A DNA stretch of 64,000 bases from Zelopaecilomyces penicillatus (Eukaryota > Ascomycota > Sordariomycetes > Hypocreales > Pseudodiploosporaceae), in assembly GCA_005765155.1 (NCBI GenBank), contig VCCP01000002.1, positions 5,146,001-5,210,000 of the forward strand. The letters are read 5' to 3'. A program made the position numbers and the translations under genes. The notes under the pieces were generated by a model. That model was not told where the DNA came from. It saw only the letters and a list, made by a program, of their open reading frames with translations, and ran no database searches. Of the stretch, positions 51,749-61,824 are shown piece by piece (the first letter of the stretch is position 1; each line of letters opens with the position of its first letter).

Positions 51749-53086
51749 ATGGGCGGACGAACAAAGTTTCAGAGACCAGCCATCTCGGCGCCAGTCGGCC
51801 CAGTAAAAAACTCAAGAGGTCCTGACCTTATCCGAAGTGACATGTTCATCATCGTCGAAGGCATTGACGACTGTGGTTCTGATGTATCCACACTGGTAGA
51901 CCAAAAGCCTGCCTCGACAGAAAGCAATAAGACTTCCCCACGAGTGACGCTGAGCTGTTTGCAACAACAACAAAAAAAAGAAACGCCAAGCTCAGGAAGA
52001 TCTGGTTCTGATATAGCATCGACGACAACGCTGGAAACATCCTCTTGCTCAGTAGATGTGCCTGTCAAGGAGTCCCGCAAGGGGGGTCTTCTGGCTTCGC
52101 TGGTCTTTGCAAGACCGTCATTTCGAAGTTTTTCAACGATTGATTTGCTTTCCGAGTCTAAATACAACGTTCAAGATGAAAATGCGCCACCTGCCGCCTC
52201 GCTTGAGGAATTGCCTGGCGGCGCTCCACCAGCTCCACGCCTCGAGAGCAAACTTCCAAGATCGCGAACTCTGAATGTACTCCAGGAGCTTAAATCTTCC
52301 ATCTCTCGCCCCTCTCTTGCTATTATATCTATGAACGCTGCCGGCATAAAGGTCTCGTCACGCAAAACTTCTTCTTCTTCTACCAATACAACACTTCCAA
52401 TGTCGACGGATATATCAAAGGCACGCATGCCTCGTCCAGACATGGGTCTTCTCAGTAAACAGGAGTTGTCAACTCCTAAGCAGTCTAACACCACGTACAC
52501 CTCTTACACCTCATATATCACTACCGCTCAGCCATCAGCATATTGGTCTGGTCGCTTTGTGGCTCTTCATGATCGCTTTGCTTCAGAAAGTTTCCCTGAG
52601 AAATCTTCTTCACCTTTGGGAAATTGCCGGGCACAAATATCTTCAATACCCCAACAAACATACGCAACACAAGGCTATACAGTACGCAACGGCAGAGTCC
52701 TGCCTCGGCCTACCCACCTGTCTCATTCCTCTACTACCTCGGCTTTACCAAGTCTCACGATCACCCCCTCACAACAGGCGCCGGTAGATGAAGATGCTCA
52801 CTGTCGTCGCGTTTTTGAACATCTTGAGTCACTTTGCACAACCCCAGACGCACATCGCTCTCTACGCCACTGGCGGCAGGCATATGCTAGCCGCTATAAT
52901 CGCCCTAGCCTCCTCCCCGAAGAGCAGGGCCTCATGTCAAAGATTTTTAGTGGCACAGCAACACGTCGGAATGATAGGCGCAGCATTGGTGTTCTACAGC
53001 ACAGACTGGATGGATATGAAGCCAAAGGAATCTACTCGGCAAACATGGCCACGGCCAAGGCCAATAAACGCCTTTCAATGCATTGA
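51749..53086 (+). CDS. Ser/Thr-rich fungal protein of unknown function
   Basis: A single exon of 445 residues from a true ATG (GGCATCATGGG). I do not recognise the family. Residues 1 to about 260 are Ser/Thr/Pro-rich with a short Gln run (LQQQQKK) and are probably disordered. A more ordered segment is suggested by AYWSGRFVALHDRFASESF (about 265-285). The C-terminal 110 residues (DEDAHCRRVFEHLESLCTT, then HRSLRHWRQAYASRYNRP) look helical and basic. No signal peptide or membrane segment is seen. The last codons and the stop lie inside a perfect 26-bp palindrome. The gene converges on the Tfb2 gene, whose stop is 547 bases away. Confidence 0.7.
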   Translation: MGGRTKFQRPAISAPVGPVKNSRGPDLIRSDMFIIVEGIDDCGSDVSTLVDQKPASTESNKTSPRVTLSCLQQQQKKETPSSGRSGSDIASTTTLETSSCSVDVPVKESRKGGLLASLVFARPSFRSFSTIDLLSESKYNVQDENAPPAASLEELPGGAPPAPRLESKLPRSRTLNVLQELKSSISRPSLAIISMNAAGIKVSSRKTSSSSTNTTLPMSTDISKARMPRPDMGLLSKQELSTPKQSNTTYTSYTSYITTAQPSAYWSGRFVALHDRFASESFPEKSSSPLGNCRAQISSIPQQTYATQGYTVRNGRVLPRPTHLSHSSTTSALPSLTITPSQQAPVDEDAHCRRVFEHLESLCTTPDAHRSLRHWRQAYASRYNRPSLLPEEQGLMSKIFSGTATRRNDRRSIGVLQHRLDGYEAKGIYSANMATAKANKRLSMH

Positions 53087-53093
53087 AAGGCGT
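53068..53093. repeat. Perfect 26-bp palindrome spanning a stop codon
   Basis: Each arm is 13 bases (ACGCCTTTCAATG and its exact reverse complement) with no spacer. The TGA stop of the upstream gene is at 53084-53086, inside the right arm. Confidence 0.95.
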
Positions 53094-53632
53094 AAAAGGG
53101 GGTGTGGTGTCAAGGCAATTGGAGAAGCAAACAATGATTTCGGAGACTGACCCGAGCTTCTGGATTGTGCTTTTCTTTGGGAATAACAAAGAATGGGACG
53201 AAAGATTTTCTGGACTAATGGTAATGAATGGCTGGACATGCATAGTAAAAGGGATTAAAGATGGCGACGGGCGTTGTGCTTTTTTTGCGTTTAGGTTATT
53301 GTGCTCACCACGGAGTGGAGGGTCGAATGTTGACGTTTTTTTTTTCAATGGAGTTTGCAGGCATTGGAGCACAGGTGCTTCACAGGAAACATTCAGAAAA
53401 GAAATACCAACTGTTTAAGAATTGTCCCATTCAATTAGGGAGGGCCAGAAGGGCTATCCTGTTCTGGCTTTGCATAACTAGATTTTTTAATAATGTCCAC
53501 GACGGTCTCACGTCGGTACTGTATGTTTCCAATCCCAACGCCAAAAGAAAGTCACCAAATCATCGTTTTCTTCTTCTTCTTCTTCTAAAGCGGCAGTGAT
53601 AGCGGCGGTGATGCTGGGTGACCTACCAGACA
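53087..53632. other. Convergent intergenic region
   Basis: This 546-base gap between two convergent genes holds their 3' ends. A TTC microsatellite (six units) lies at 53568-53585. No gene is recognised. Confidence 0.5.
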
Positions 53633-55305
53633 CTATTCAGCTCGTTTTCTACTCTTAAGAAAGTCTTTAATCTGTTCGTGCTTGTTGGCAAAGAACATGC
53701 GCGCATTGTCATTTTTCCACACCAGGACGCCAATTTCTTCAGAGAAGCGAGCGACGTCGTTGTAGTCCTTTTCATCCACAAAATCCCTAAACAGGAAGCC
53801 GCTCGTCGTCTTCATACGCTCATTCTCCAGCTGCCAGAGCCGAATCTGGTCGACGAGCGTCGGCGGAAGGACGGGCTTATTAGTCAGAGCGGCGGTGCGG
53901 TGCATCTGCTCGTGTGCGTGGGCGGAGAGGTAGGAGATGACTTGCTCGGCGGTGATGCCGAAGTTGATGGCTTGCCGGATCGAGGCACGTGTGATGCGGC
54001 CGGCTACCATGTCCGGGAAGCGCATGCCCAATTTGGAGAAGAGTGCAAGGACGGCGATTTGCAGTGTCGATTGGGTGTATGCGTATAGACGGTAGTTGGT
54101 CTCCACGACAATGGATCCAGACTGCTCGGCGGCAGTACCCAGAGGTCCGGGTTGTGATGTCCCTGCGGCGGCTGCTGTAGCTGCTGTGACTCCCTCACTG
54201 ATGGTTCTCAAACTGTTTCCACCGCTAGTAAGGGTGGTGGCCAGGCGAGTCGGGAAGAACATGGAGCGCTTGTGTTGTGGGATATAGATGAGCCCAAAGT
54301 CTACCAAGGACGGAAGCATGTTCCTTCGCGCCTCTGTGAGGGCATTTGTATCGTATGCCCTCCCCAGCTCCAGGCTCGCTAGGACGAATAGAAATGATAG
54401 CATGTCCACGGATTCCAGGCCAGCGCCCTTGTTAGTGCCCATCGCCTCCAACCACAATAGCAGCAGAGTCCACACCTGCGCATTCGCCTCCTGCAGCAGA
54501 AACGTAAACCCAGCCTGTGTAATACCCACGGTCCCATTAGGTCGTCGGTCAACTAGTCGCCCGGCGATGAGAAGCTCCTTCACGCCCTTATTCGGTCCGG
54601 AGTTTTCCCCAACGCTCTTGTACCCGACACTAGACACGATGAAGTGCAGAATGTCCTCCCACTTGCGACGAGCATAACGGTCGAGAAAGACAATGTCAAT
54701 CTCCATGGGGACAACCAGAGTCGACGGCACGCCAAACGAGTTGTGTGTCCCACCACCGGTGAGCGCAAGGCGGAGCGAGGTCTTGAAGTTGGACATGAGC
54801 TGTATGTCCTGGGGCTTTTCTTTTGAAGGTACGGAGATTTGGATGATGTGGAGGCCTCGGAGGATGGATAGGGCCTGTTTCTTCTTCCTGTAACGGCGTT
54901 AGGTTAGGGGAGTGTGGTTCTTTGTCGAGTTGAGCATGTGCGAGACATGATAGGGCAGCAAAGACTAGGTGAGTACTGACAATTCCGCCTCGGGCTTCAC
55001 CCAGAGATCTAGTTCACTGAGCGGCATGGGATCGGGCATGTAAATCATTCTCATGACCATCGTTTTCGCTAAACAAAAAGAAGAGTTAGTTCAACAATGT
55101 TTGGTGCAAACGTATGCTCCATCCCAGGTTTCCATAAGAAAGATCAAAGAGACAAGAGGAAGCGGAGCGCACCTAGATGCGGCAACATGCGCCTGAAGAT
55201 TGCGAATGCCGTCGAGGGCTGCTGGTAGAGCTTCTTGAAAGTCGTGCCAGGCAGCTTTTCCAGGTACTCTGCCAGCTGCAGCGAGGGCATCGGAACGGCG
55301 GACAT
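53633..55305 (-). CDS. TFB2: TFIIH subunit Tfb2 (p52/GTF2H4)
   Basis: Three exons, 55305-55173, 55068-54981 and 54887-53633, encode 491 residues, the usual length of the family. The joins are clean: PHL-A-KTMVMRMIYMP and VKPEAE-L-KKKQALSILRGLHII. Tfb2 is a core subunit of transcription and repair factor TFIIH in the nucleus, where it binds and stimulates the XPB/Ssl2 translocase. Visible family features are the N-terminal LAEYLEKLPGTTFKKLY, the central LGRAYDTNALTEARRNML and LVDFGLIYIPQ, and NYRLYAYTQSTLQIAVLALF. The C-terminal Tfb5-contacting domain has GFLFRDFVDEKDYNDVARF and ends in a basic tail. An Ala/Gly-rich insertion (EGVTAATAAAAGTSQPG) interrupts the middle region. It shares a divergent promoter with the thioesterase gene. 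Confidence 0.95.
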
Positions 55306-55748
55306 CTTGGCTGTGGCGCAACCAGTCCAGGATGGGGAATGTGTGCTATCGCATGGTAGATTTGAGGGGCGACCGAGTGTTGTATCCGACCAGGGCAACG
55401 GCGGATGTTGTGCGGTCTTGGGGGAGGGGTTAAGCTAGAATGGCGCAGTGTGATGTTGAGAATAGTTGATATGGATGCCTGGTGATGAATACATTCGATG
55501 TTAACGTCCATTGAATATACGGATGATGCTCGGATAAATGCCCTAGGAGCAGCTCGCAGCAGTTGTGGGTGGATACAGGCAACCAAATGAACCAGCAAGG
55601 TGCTGTTGGTAACCTCAACCCCACTGTGCACCCGCTGTATAACCACAACCCAACCTAACGCACCTTAACCACATTCCTCAGTGGTTCATCCGTCGTCCCA
55701 GATTGTATCACAACACAGCACCGAAAATACACTCAATTCTAGGTCCGT
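55306..55748. promoter_or_regulatory. Divergent promoter between TFB2 and thioesterase genes
   Basis: A gap of 443 bases separates the two start codons. AAC-rich words (CCCAACCTAACG, CTTAACCAC) lie near 55645-55670. No TATA box is evident. Confidence 0.55.
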
Positions 55749-56740
55749 ATGACAACAATGGCCAAGAAATTATCCCCCGCAAGCTTTACCAAGGCCGTAA
55801 GCACACAAACATCAACTTTCTCAAAGCCAATTAATTGAGTCGCTCGCTCACATCCATCCCCACCATCGCTAGGTATGGAGGTCCTTTATCGCAGACTCCG
55901 GGCTAGAACCGACGTATGTATGAACACTGAGGCAGCATCCCAAGCGGCTATGCAACCCCTTCCGTCGTCTTGCTATTATGGATACCTTGTTTAAGAATGT
56001 GAAAGTGGGCACTGACAAAGATTGGTAGACTTTTGGGAAACAGGGTATGCTAGATTGGCGGCAATCAGGGGGGTTTGGACTTGGCTCACCTCGTAAACAG
56101 TTTAGAGTCCTGAATGCGTCCAACGGCAAGGTTGATTTTGAACTTGACATTCACAAGGACCATACGGTAGGCCAGCCCCTCTGTTTCTTATCCCGTTGGT
56201 ATTGTTGAATATTATATTTACAATGGTCTACATGTCTTTAGAACCGCCTACAAACTGTCCACGGTGGAACAATTGCCAGCCTAGTTGACCTCGGTGGCTC
56301 GCTCGCCGTTGCGTCCACAGGACGTTTCATGACCGGTGTATCCACAGACCTCAATGGTATGTTTCTTGAGATTTTGTTTGAAAAGCGGATAACGGAAACT
56401 GACACTACTTAGTGACATATCTCAGTCCCGGCGGTCGACCGGGTGATGTGCTTAAAGGGACTGCCACTTGCGATAAGAGTGCGTGATGCTTCAATGTTGT
56501 TAATGTACAGGGTTCTTAACTAACAAGCGCACAGTTGGAAAGACACTGGCGTATACATCAGTAGAGTTCTTCAACAGCAAAGGGCAGCTCGCCGCAAGAG
56601 GCAGTCATACCAAGTATGTTGAAGAGAAATAACCCCTGATCTCGAGGATATGTGCTGACCTTGACAGATATATTGCGGGCACTCTAGGCCCCGATGGGGC
56701 CTACGTTGCGCCACCAGAGTTTACAGAGGAGGTAGACTAG
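55749..56740 (+). CDS. PaaI/ACOT13-like hotdog acyl-CoA thioesterase, eight exons
   Basis: My model has exons 55749-55796, 55873-55913, 56021-56044, 56106-56166, 56242-56356, 56413-56478, 56535-56613 and 56668-56740, giving 168 residues. All introns are GT-AG and all phases agree. Exons 4-8 are convincing: FELDIHKDHT, NRLQTVHGGTIASLVDLGGS (the hotdog active-site segment HGGxxxxxxD), GVSTDLN, VTYLSPGGRPGDVLKGTATC, GKTLAYTSVEFFNSKGQLAARGSHTK. Exon 1 (MTTMAKKLSPASFTKA) and exon 2 (VWRSFIADSGLEPT) are plausible. The 24-nt exon 3 and its borders are the least certain, because an alternative donor there would leave a 28-nt intron. The family hydrolyses acyl-CoA or aryl-CoA thioesters; human ACOT13 is mitochondrial or cytosolic. 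No exon is long enough to stand out as an open frame, so the gene is easily missed. Confidence 0.85.
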
Positions 56741-57014
56741 ATGTGCACTCTTTCCCCGCATGTCGTTTGTGATAGAGTGCTTATATTTGATGTTTTCATG
56801 ATGCATGTTTCCTTTTATAAACATGATAGAAACTAGATAAGCCCAAGAAGCCGCGCTTGAAAAGGAAAAATATGGTATCTGTTGGTTTTTGTCCTCCCGT
56901 GTACCCATCCCAAACGCCAAAATGCATCCCATTTCCTGACATATCCATTACACATCATGATAATTATAGTAAGAAGAAAAGAAAGAAGAGAAAGAGAAAA
57001 CCTGACTGGGCCCA

Positions 57015-58429
57015 TCACTGCTTGGCACTATACGGGAGAGTCGTTGTCTGGGGAGGAGTTCCATCGGCTTGGTGGTTGAGCCCCATAGCCTCGTCATGAG
57101 GAGGCGGTGATGGTGGTGGCGGCGGGCTGCTTATGCTGCGAGGTGGTGTGCCTGGGTAATCAGGCACATTTGGGAGATCTTGAGGATCCTGTCGTTGCGA
57201 GTAGACCGGAGCAGGTTGCATCAGCTGCTCTGGATCCTGCCAGTTCTGTTGGGTTGATGAAACATAGCATTGCGGAGGATAAAAAGAATAGCCGCCCCAT
57301 GGAATATGCTGAGAGGGCATGCCGTAGCCTCCTGAGTGAGTCGTCGATGTTGATCGGTCGGCTGACCAGATTCCGGTGCGTCTCTTGATTCCGAGAGCGA
57401 ACAGGATGCAGAGGATGATGAATTTGGGCCAAACGCTTAGAAATACGGTGATGAGATACATGTAGTTGGCGTAGGCTGGATCGTGCCGGACGTCTTTGAG
57501 ATTGACAAATCGGACGAACTCGGCTAGATCAAAGGTTATCTGCAGCAACCATAGAGTGCAACAGACGAGTAGGAACGTTGTAGTCTTTGAATTGAAAGTT
57601 AGCTAGATAATGACTTTGACAGGAAACAAGGTGATATAATACGCACCGTCTTCATGCGCTCTTCTGAGCGGGTTTGTATCTTGATTCGGACGGACCAAGC
57701 CGTCAAAACAAGGGCGAGAAGAAGCAGAGCAATAACGAGGCTAAACAGGATCTGCCTCTCGGAATTCCACAGCTTTAGAAAACTACCCGAGGGCTCGGAA
57801 TCGTACATGAAGAAGTTATCGCCATAGTACGCGGTGGAAATGTACTCGGTGATGCTCCACACAACCAGGTTGAGGACCATGAGGACGCCAACGACGCCAT
57901 AAGCGACCCATTTGATGGCCCTGTTCTCACTGCCGGACTGTCCATTGCGGGCAAATGCGATACCGACGCCAAGGCTGATGAGGGTGAGAAAGATGAAGAT
58001 GTCGCATAGTATCCTGAAGAAGGCGCAGATGGAGCGCACGTGGGAGATGGCGCGGAGGATGTAATGCGAGGCGCTGCTGTAGTAACTGCCGCTAAGGTAG
58101 GAATAGGCGGTCATGAGAGAGTAGCAGCAGAGGTCTAGGAAGACGAAGCTGATTTGATGATCAGCTTTGGGTTTTCCATTGCAGAAGGAATCATGGGAAT
58201 CATGGGTTCAGTTGGCGTTGGTTGGCATCGCGACACATGGTATCAGGACTTACATGGTGAAGATGGCAAACGTCGCCTTGAAGAAATGGATCCATGTTCG
58301 CGCAGGGTCTTTGCGGCGTCGGATGAGACAGAGGGAGCAGATGAGGAGCACAATGGCGGCGATGGTGGTGAAGAAGAGAAAGACGTCGCCAGCTATGAGG
58401 TACCGCTGGTAGTCGCGAACGAGCGTCAT
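57015..58429 (-). CDS. Seven-helix membrane protein with proline-rich tail
   Basis: Three exons, 58429-58254, 58148-57647 and 57584-57015, encode 415 residues from a true ATG (MTLVRDYQRY). Seven hydrophobic helices are visible at about residues 12-36, 45-70, 98-124, 137-161, 190-212, 227-247 and 266-291. A 125-residue tail follows that is rich in Pro, Gln, Tyr and Ser (GYSFYPPQCY, SSPPPPPSPPPHDE). The loop between helices 4 and 5 holds STAYYGDNFFMYDSE. Helix count and tail match the layout of fungal GPCR-like and DUF-type seven-helix proteins; I see no motif that names a receptor class, and no CFEM or DRY motif. Location in the plasma membrane and a signalling role are inference. The gene is convergent with the thioesterase gene (stops 274 bases apart). 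Confidence 0.82.
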
Positions 58430-59216
58430 GGTGGATGGAGTGTGTCGTCGTCCAAGGTACTGTATAGCTAGGTGTGTTGGCCGCTGTAGCTCAGTGGAAT
58501 GGTACAAGCTCAATGGCAGTGGTTGGTTGACTGCCCTCGGCAGCGCCCGCTGTTGCTCATCCGCTGGCCCTCAAACCTCGAGAGTCGATGGGGGAGCGGT
58601 TGATTGATTGATGGCTCCTCCGAGCAGCTCGCACCAGGACGAGGTGACATGAAGAAGGGAAGAAGGAAAGGATGGAAGAGGAGGAAAGAAAGCAGACGGA
58701 AAGGTTGCCAGGCAGAGATGGAGGGGGGACAATGCAGCAGCAGTGTGTGGCGGCAAACGAGAGGGTGGAATACGGTGTTGAAGGTGTGGTTGATGAAAGA
58801 AGAGAGAGAGCTGGAGAGACATTACAGCAGACAGACGAACCAGAGGCTGCTATTTTGAAACGCCATGCACTGCTGAGACATACAGTTCTCTGTCTGACTG
58901 ACGGACTGATGTGAATCCCTCGGATTTTGCCCATTCATTACCGCTTTTTCTTTGGGTTCTTGGCTGAAAGTCTTGGCCGGAGGCTCGGGAATGCTAAAAG
59001 AGGAGCTGTGCCAAGCAACACAACTCAACAAGGGGACATTTCACACACAAACGAACCGGGCTGAGGGCTGAAAAAGGGCTGCGTTATGCTTGGCTGGGGG
59101 TCTGGCAAAGCCTGGGCACACATCGTCTAGTGCCAATGGGGGGAAGGGCTTGTTCTGATGTTTTGACACAGCCTTCTTGGCTGGTCCAGACTTTTTGCAT
59201 GGCATTAGCTTGGAGT

Positions 59217-59252
59217 ATTGGCATTGGCATTGGCATTGGCATTGGCATTGGC
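59217..59252 (-). repeat. Tandem ATTGGC x6, i.e. six CCAAT boxes on the minus strand
   Basis: Six exact ATTGGC units. On the minus strand each unit reads GCCAAT, the core of the CCAAT box bound by the Hap2/3/5 (NF-Y) complex. The array lies about 790-825 bases upstream of the ATG of the seven-helix gene and about 1.1 kb upstream of the small membrane-protein gene. A function is not shown; it may be a plain microsatellite. Confidence 0.9.
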
Positions 59253-60240
59253 ATGTTGATATGCTGGCGTGGCGCTGTTATTGCAAACGTATAAAGTACA
59301 TGCAATGTGGGTGTGCACGGCAATTGTGCAACATCTCCTGTAGTTGCTACTAGTAATCAGAACATAACTAAAGGTATGGATTATTTATCTTCATCTTTCG
59401 GTATTTGCACCAAAACTGGCGTGGGCCTCATCAAACCAAACCATCAAAGGATCGACTCACGACGACCCACGACTAACCCTATAAATCAGCGCCAAGCTGC
59501 CGCCAAGCAAAAACAAGAGACAAAAAAAAAAAGGTGGCCTGTGCGATGCTGGAATACTGGAAAATACCACCAGGGAGGGAACTCGGTTAACCAAAATGCA
59601 ATGATTTTTTTACTGTCTCTCCATCTCACTGATCAACCAAGTCGCAGCATCACATCGGATCGGGTGAGCGTTTGCCCCGTTTGACTGGCGCCATCCACGT
59701 TGCGTCATGGGCTGTGAGAGAGCTTTGGAACCTCGTATCATGATTGATTAAAAGACAATACAAAAAGACGAAAACGCCCGCCCGCATTCCTCCCCACCAG
59801 TGGTCACTTGCTTTGTGTGTGTGGGAGTTATGCCAAGAGGAGCAATGTCGACGGCTGACCTGTCCCTCATTCCACAGTGGCCTAAAAAGTAGAGGCAAGT
59901 TAATGACCTCGTCCATCGTTGCGATTTAGTTAACTACCTTGATTTGCAAGGACTTAGTTTGATATAGATGGATAAATAGATAGACAGATAGATCCATGGG
60001 TCTGGTGATGCGACAAGTGGTGCTTCTGTAACTTCTGTTGATGACAGAACAGGCGAATGGTGACGTCACCCGCTCACACTTCCCAGACGGATATGGAGTC
60101 ATGGACTAACAACAATGGTGTAAACGGCCCCCCAGCTGTTTTTTTGATGGCTGACAGAAAACGTCATGACGGGATCGTCAATGTCCTGGAAAACAAGCTT
60201 CTGGTCCCGTCTATGCAATCATGATGCGATGTTTTTATAG

Positions 60241-60248
60241 TATATAAA
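60241..60248 (+). promoter_or_regulatory. TATA box for the gene at 60364
   Basis: TATATAAA lies 116 bases upstream of the ATG at 60364. It is only a few bases before another in-frame ATG at 60253, which therefore probably precedes the transcription start and is not used. Confidence 0.6.
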
Positions 60249-60363
60249 CACAATGTCGATTTTCCTTATTTTTAAAGTCTTTCATTTTCTACAGTTCATC
60301 ACCTCTCGACCAGAAATCACACTTACGCAAACACATAAAAATAAACAAGCAAAATCCGCAATC

Positions 60364-60747
60364 ATGGCAGTCTCAACCGCGATATCAGACATCTTCCACT
60401 CCATCTACGAGCTATTCGCCTCCGTCCTCGGCGCAATCTACTCCATCGTCAACAGCGCCTTTAGCGCCATGGCGGGTTTCCTCTCTGGTATTGCCAACCT
60501 CATTGGCAACATCTTTAGCGGGATTATCAACATGGCTGGAGGTGTGGGCAAGTTTGTGGCAGGTATGTTTCCATTTCTTTTTTATTGTGTCTCCAGGCAG
60601 TGTTAGTAGATTTCCATTGCTGACGCTTTTGTGATTGTCTTTGTAGGCAACTTCTTCATTCTTGTTATTGGTGCCATCGGAGCAGTCGCATATATGCGGT
60701 ACACGGCGCAAGGTCGTCGCGTTGCCACGAACAAGAAGATCAACTAA
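60364..60747 (+). CDS. Small amphipathic membrane protein, 99 residues
   Basis: Two exons, 60364-60562 and 60647-60747, joined by an 84-nt intron (GTATGT...TTGTAG). Residues 1-66 form a long row of amphipathic repeats with bulky residues every three or four positions (IFHSIYELFASVLGAIYSIV, then FLSGIANLIGNIFSGIINMA). Residues 69-85 (FFILVIGAIGAVAYMRY) are a likely transmembrane helix, and the end is basic (QGRRVATNKKIN). I recall small ascomycete proteins with this pattern but no known function. An in-frame ATG 37 codons upstream at 60253 is rejected because it lies at the TATA box. Membrane attachment is a sequence-based prediction; partners and location are unknown. Confidence 0.8.
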
Positions 60748-61020
60748 ACAAAAGATGGGATACAAGTTTATAATGTTCAACGCTCTTTTAGAGTTGTATT
60801 ATGAAGTCATGCTTGGATGAAAAGAGTGTAGCACGTTGTACGACTAGATATATGTTCTGTATCATTTGTTTGTATTTTATTTGAGAGGTTTCAAAAGTCA
60901 TCATAGCATCATATAACCAGTCAAACTACTATATACCATCAAAATATGTGCTCGTAGTTGTTCGTTACTTACATTTCTCCATACCTGTGTATCAATCTGT
61001 ATCCTTCCCCAATAACCCCA

Positions 61021-61824
61021 TCACTCCATCTTCTTCCCCCTCTTGCGATCCTTTTCATCCGTCCCATGAACCCAGTCCAGCAACCCGATCCCCCCAAAGT
61101 AGACATCAAACCGCTCATGATGGCGATCATGCTTCTTCGCCGCGCCGTGGAAAAAGTCATAGCCACTATGCACCGTCGCCGTCTCAATCAGCTGCCACGC
61201 AACAAACAGCCAGAGCGTCAGCACATGCATGCCCACCACAATCGGCGGCACCACAATCGGCAGCGTGTTCGCGACGATATGCTCCACCGGGTGCGCATAC
61301 TGCGAGGCAAAGGCCACCGGCGCCGTGAACTTGTGGTGCGTCTTATGAATGCGTCGGTACAAGGGACGCCAGTGCAGCAGCCGGTGGGCGTAGTAGAACA
61401 TGACCTCGCGGGCGAGGATACTAATCAAAATGTCGCGCGCGACTTCGGCCGCCGGTGGGAGCGCCGCGTGGACCCGGATCCGGGGCTCGCGGCCGGCCGT
61501 GTGGGACGAGTACATGAGCCCGATGTGGAGAGCCATGACAAGCACCTGGTTGCGCACCGAGACGGCGACAGACTGGAGGATCTCGCCGGCTGTGGGTTGT
61601 TTGGGCGCGGGCTGGATCTTGTGTCGCTCGGAAAAGGCCGGTGCGATGTAGTCGAGCGAGACGAAGAAGATGCACGGCAACCACCAGAAGATGACCTGCA
61701 CGACGAGGCCGCCGATGAAGTCGATGTAGTAGTGGTGATGGGTCGCCACGAGGTGCTCCCACAGTCCAACAGCGTAGCTAGGCACCATGGCCATTGGGGT
61801 TGCGGTGGTGGTGTTGACCGTCAT
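61021..61824 (-). CDS. Fatty acid hydroxylase/sterol desaturase family enzyme
   Basis: A single exon of 267 residues from a true ATG. The three histidine boxes that bind the di-iron centre are intact: HRLLH (147-151), HKTHH (160-164) and HDRHH (232-236); an extra conserved-looking His lies in TVHSGYDF (219). Hydrophobic segments at about 36-58, 92-106 and 188-212 fit an ER membrane enzyme. The C-terminus is KKME, a KKxx dilysine signal for ER retrieval. The layout matches C4-methylsterol oxidase (Erg25-like) and related alkyl hydroxylases; the substrate (sterol, sphingoid base or alkane) cannot be told. The gene is G+C-richer than its neighbours, which opens a long antisense frame. The gap of 273 bases to the small membrane-protein gene is a convergent 3' region. 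Confidence 0.92.
   Translation of the reverse strand: MTVNTTTATPMAMVPSYAVGLWEHLVATHHHYYIDFIGGLVVQVIFWWLPCIFFVSLDYIAPAFSERHKIQPAPKQPTAGEILQSVAVSVRNQVLVMALHIGLMYSSHTAGREPRIRVHAALPPAAEVARDILISILAREVMFYYAHRLLHWRPLYRRIHKTHHKFTAPVAFASQYAHPVEHIVANTLPIVVPPIVVGMHVLTLWLFVAWQLIETATVHSGYDFFHGAAKKHDRHHERFDVYFGGIGLLDWVHGTDEKDRKRGKKME

Larger units (their letters stand above)
58430..60363. other. Intergenic stretch with promoters of two divergent membrane-protein genes
   Basis: No gene is recognised. The stretch holds the promoter of the seven-helix gene (minus strand) and of the small membrane protein (plus strand). It contains a tandem ATTGGC repeat (59217-59252) and a TATA box (60241-60248). GATA words cluster near 59965-59995. 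Confidence 0.5.

Noticed and set aside
58483..58505. TAGCTCAGTGG-like A box of a tRNA
   Set aside because: No B box or cloverleaf follows; the match is to one arm only.
60253..60363. In-frame ATG 37 codons upstream of the 99-residue membrane protein
   Set aside because: It lies a few bases after the TATA box, so it should precede the transcription start; the extension is Thr/Lys-rich leader-like sequence.
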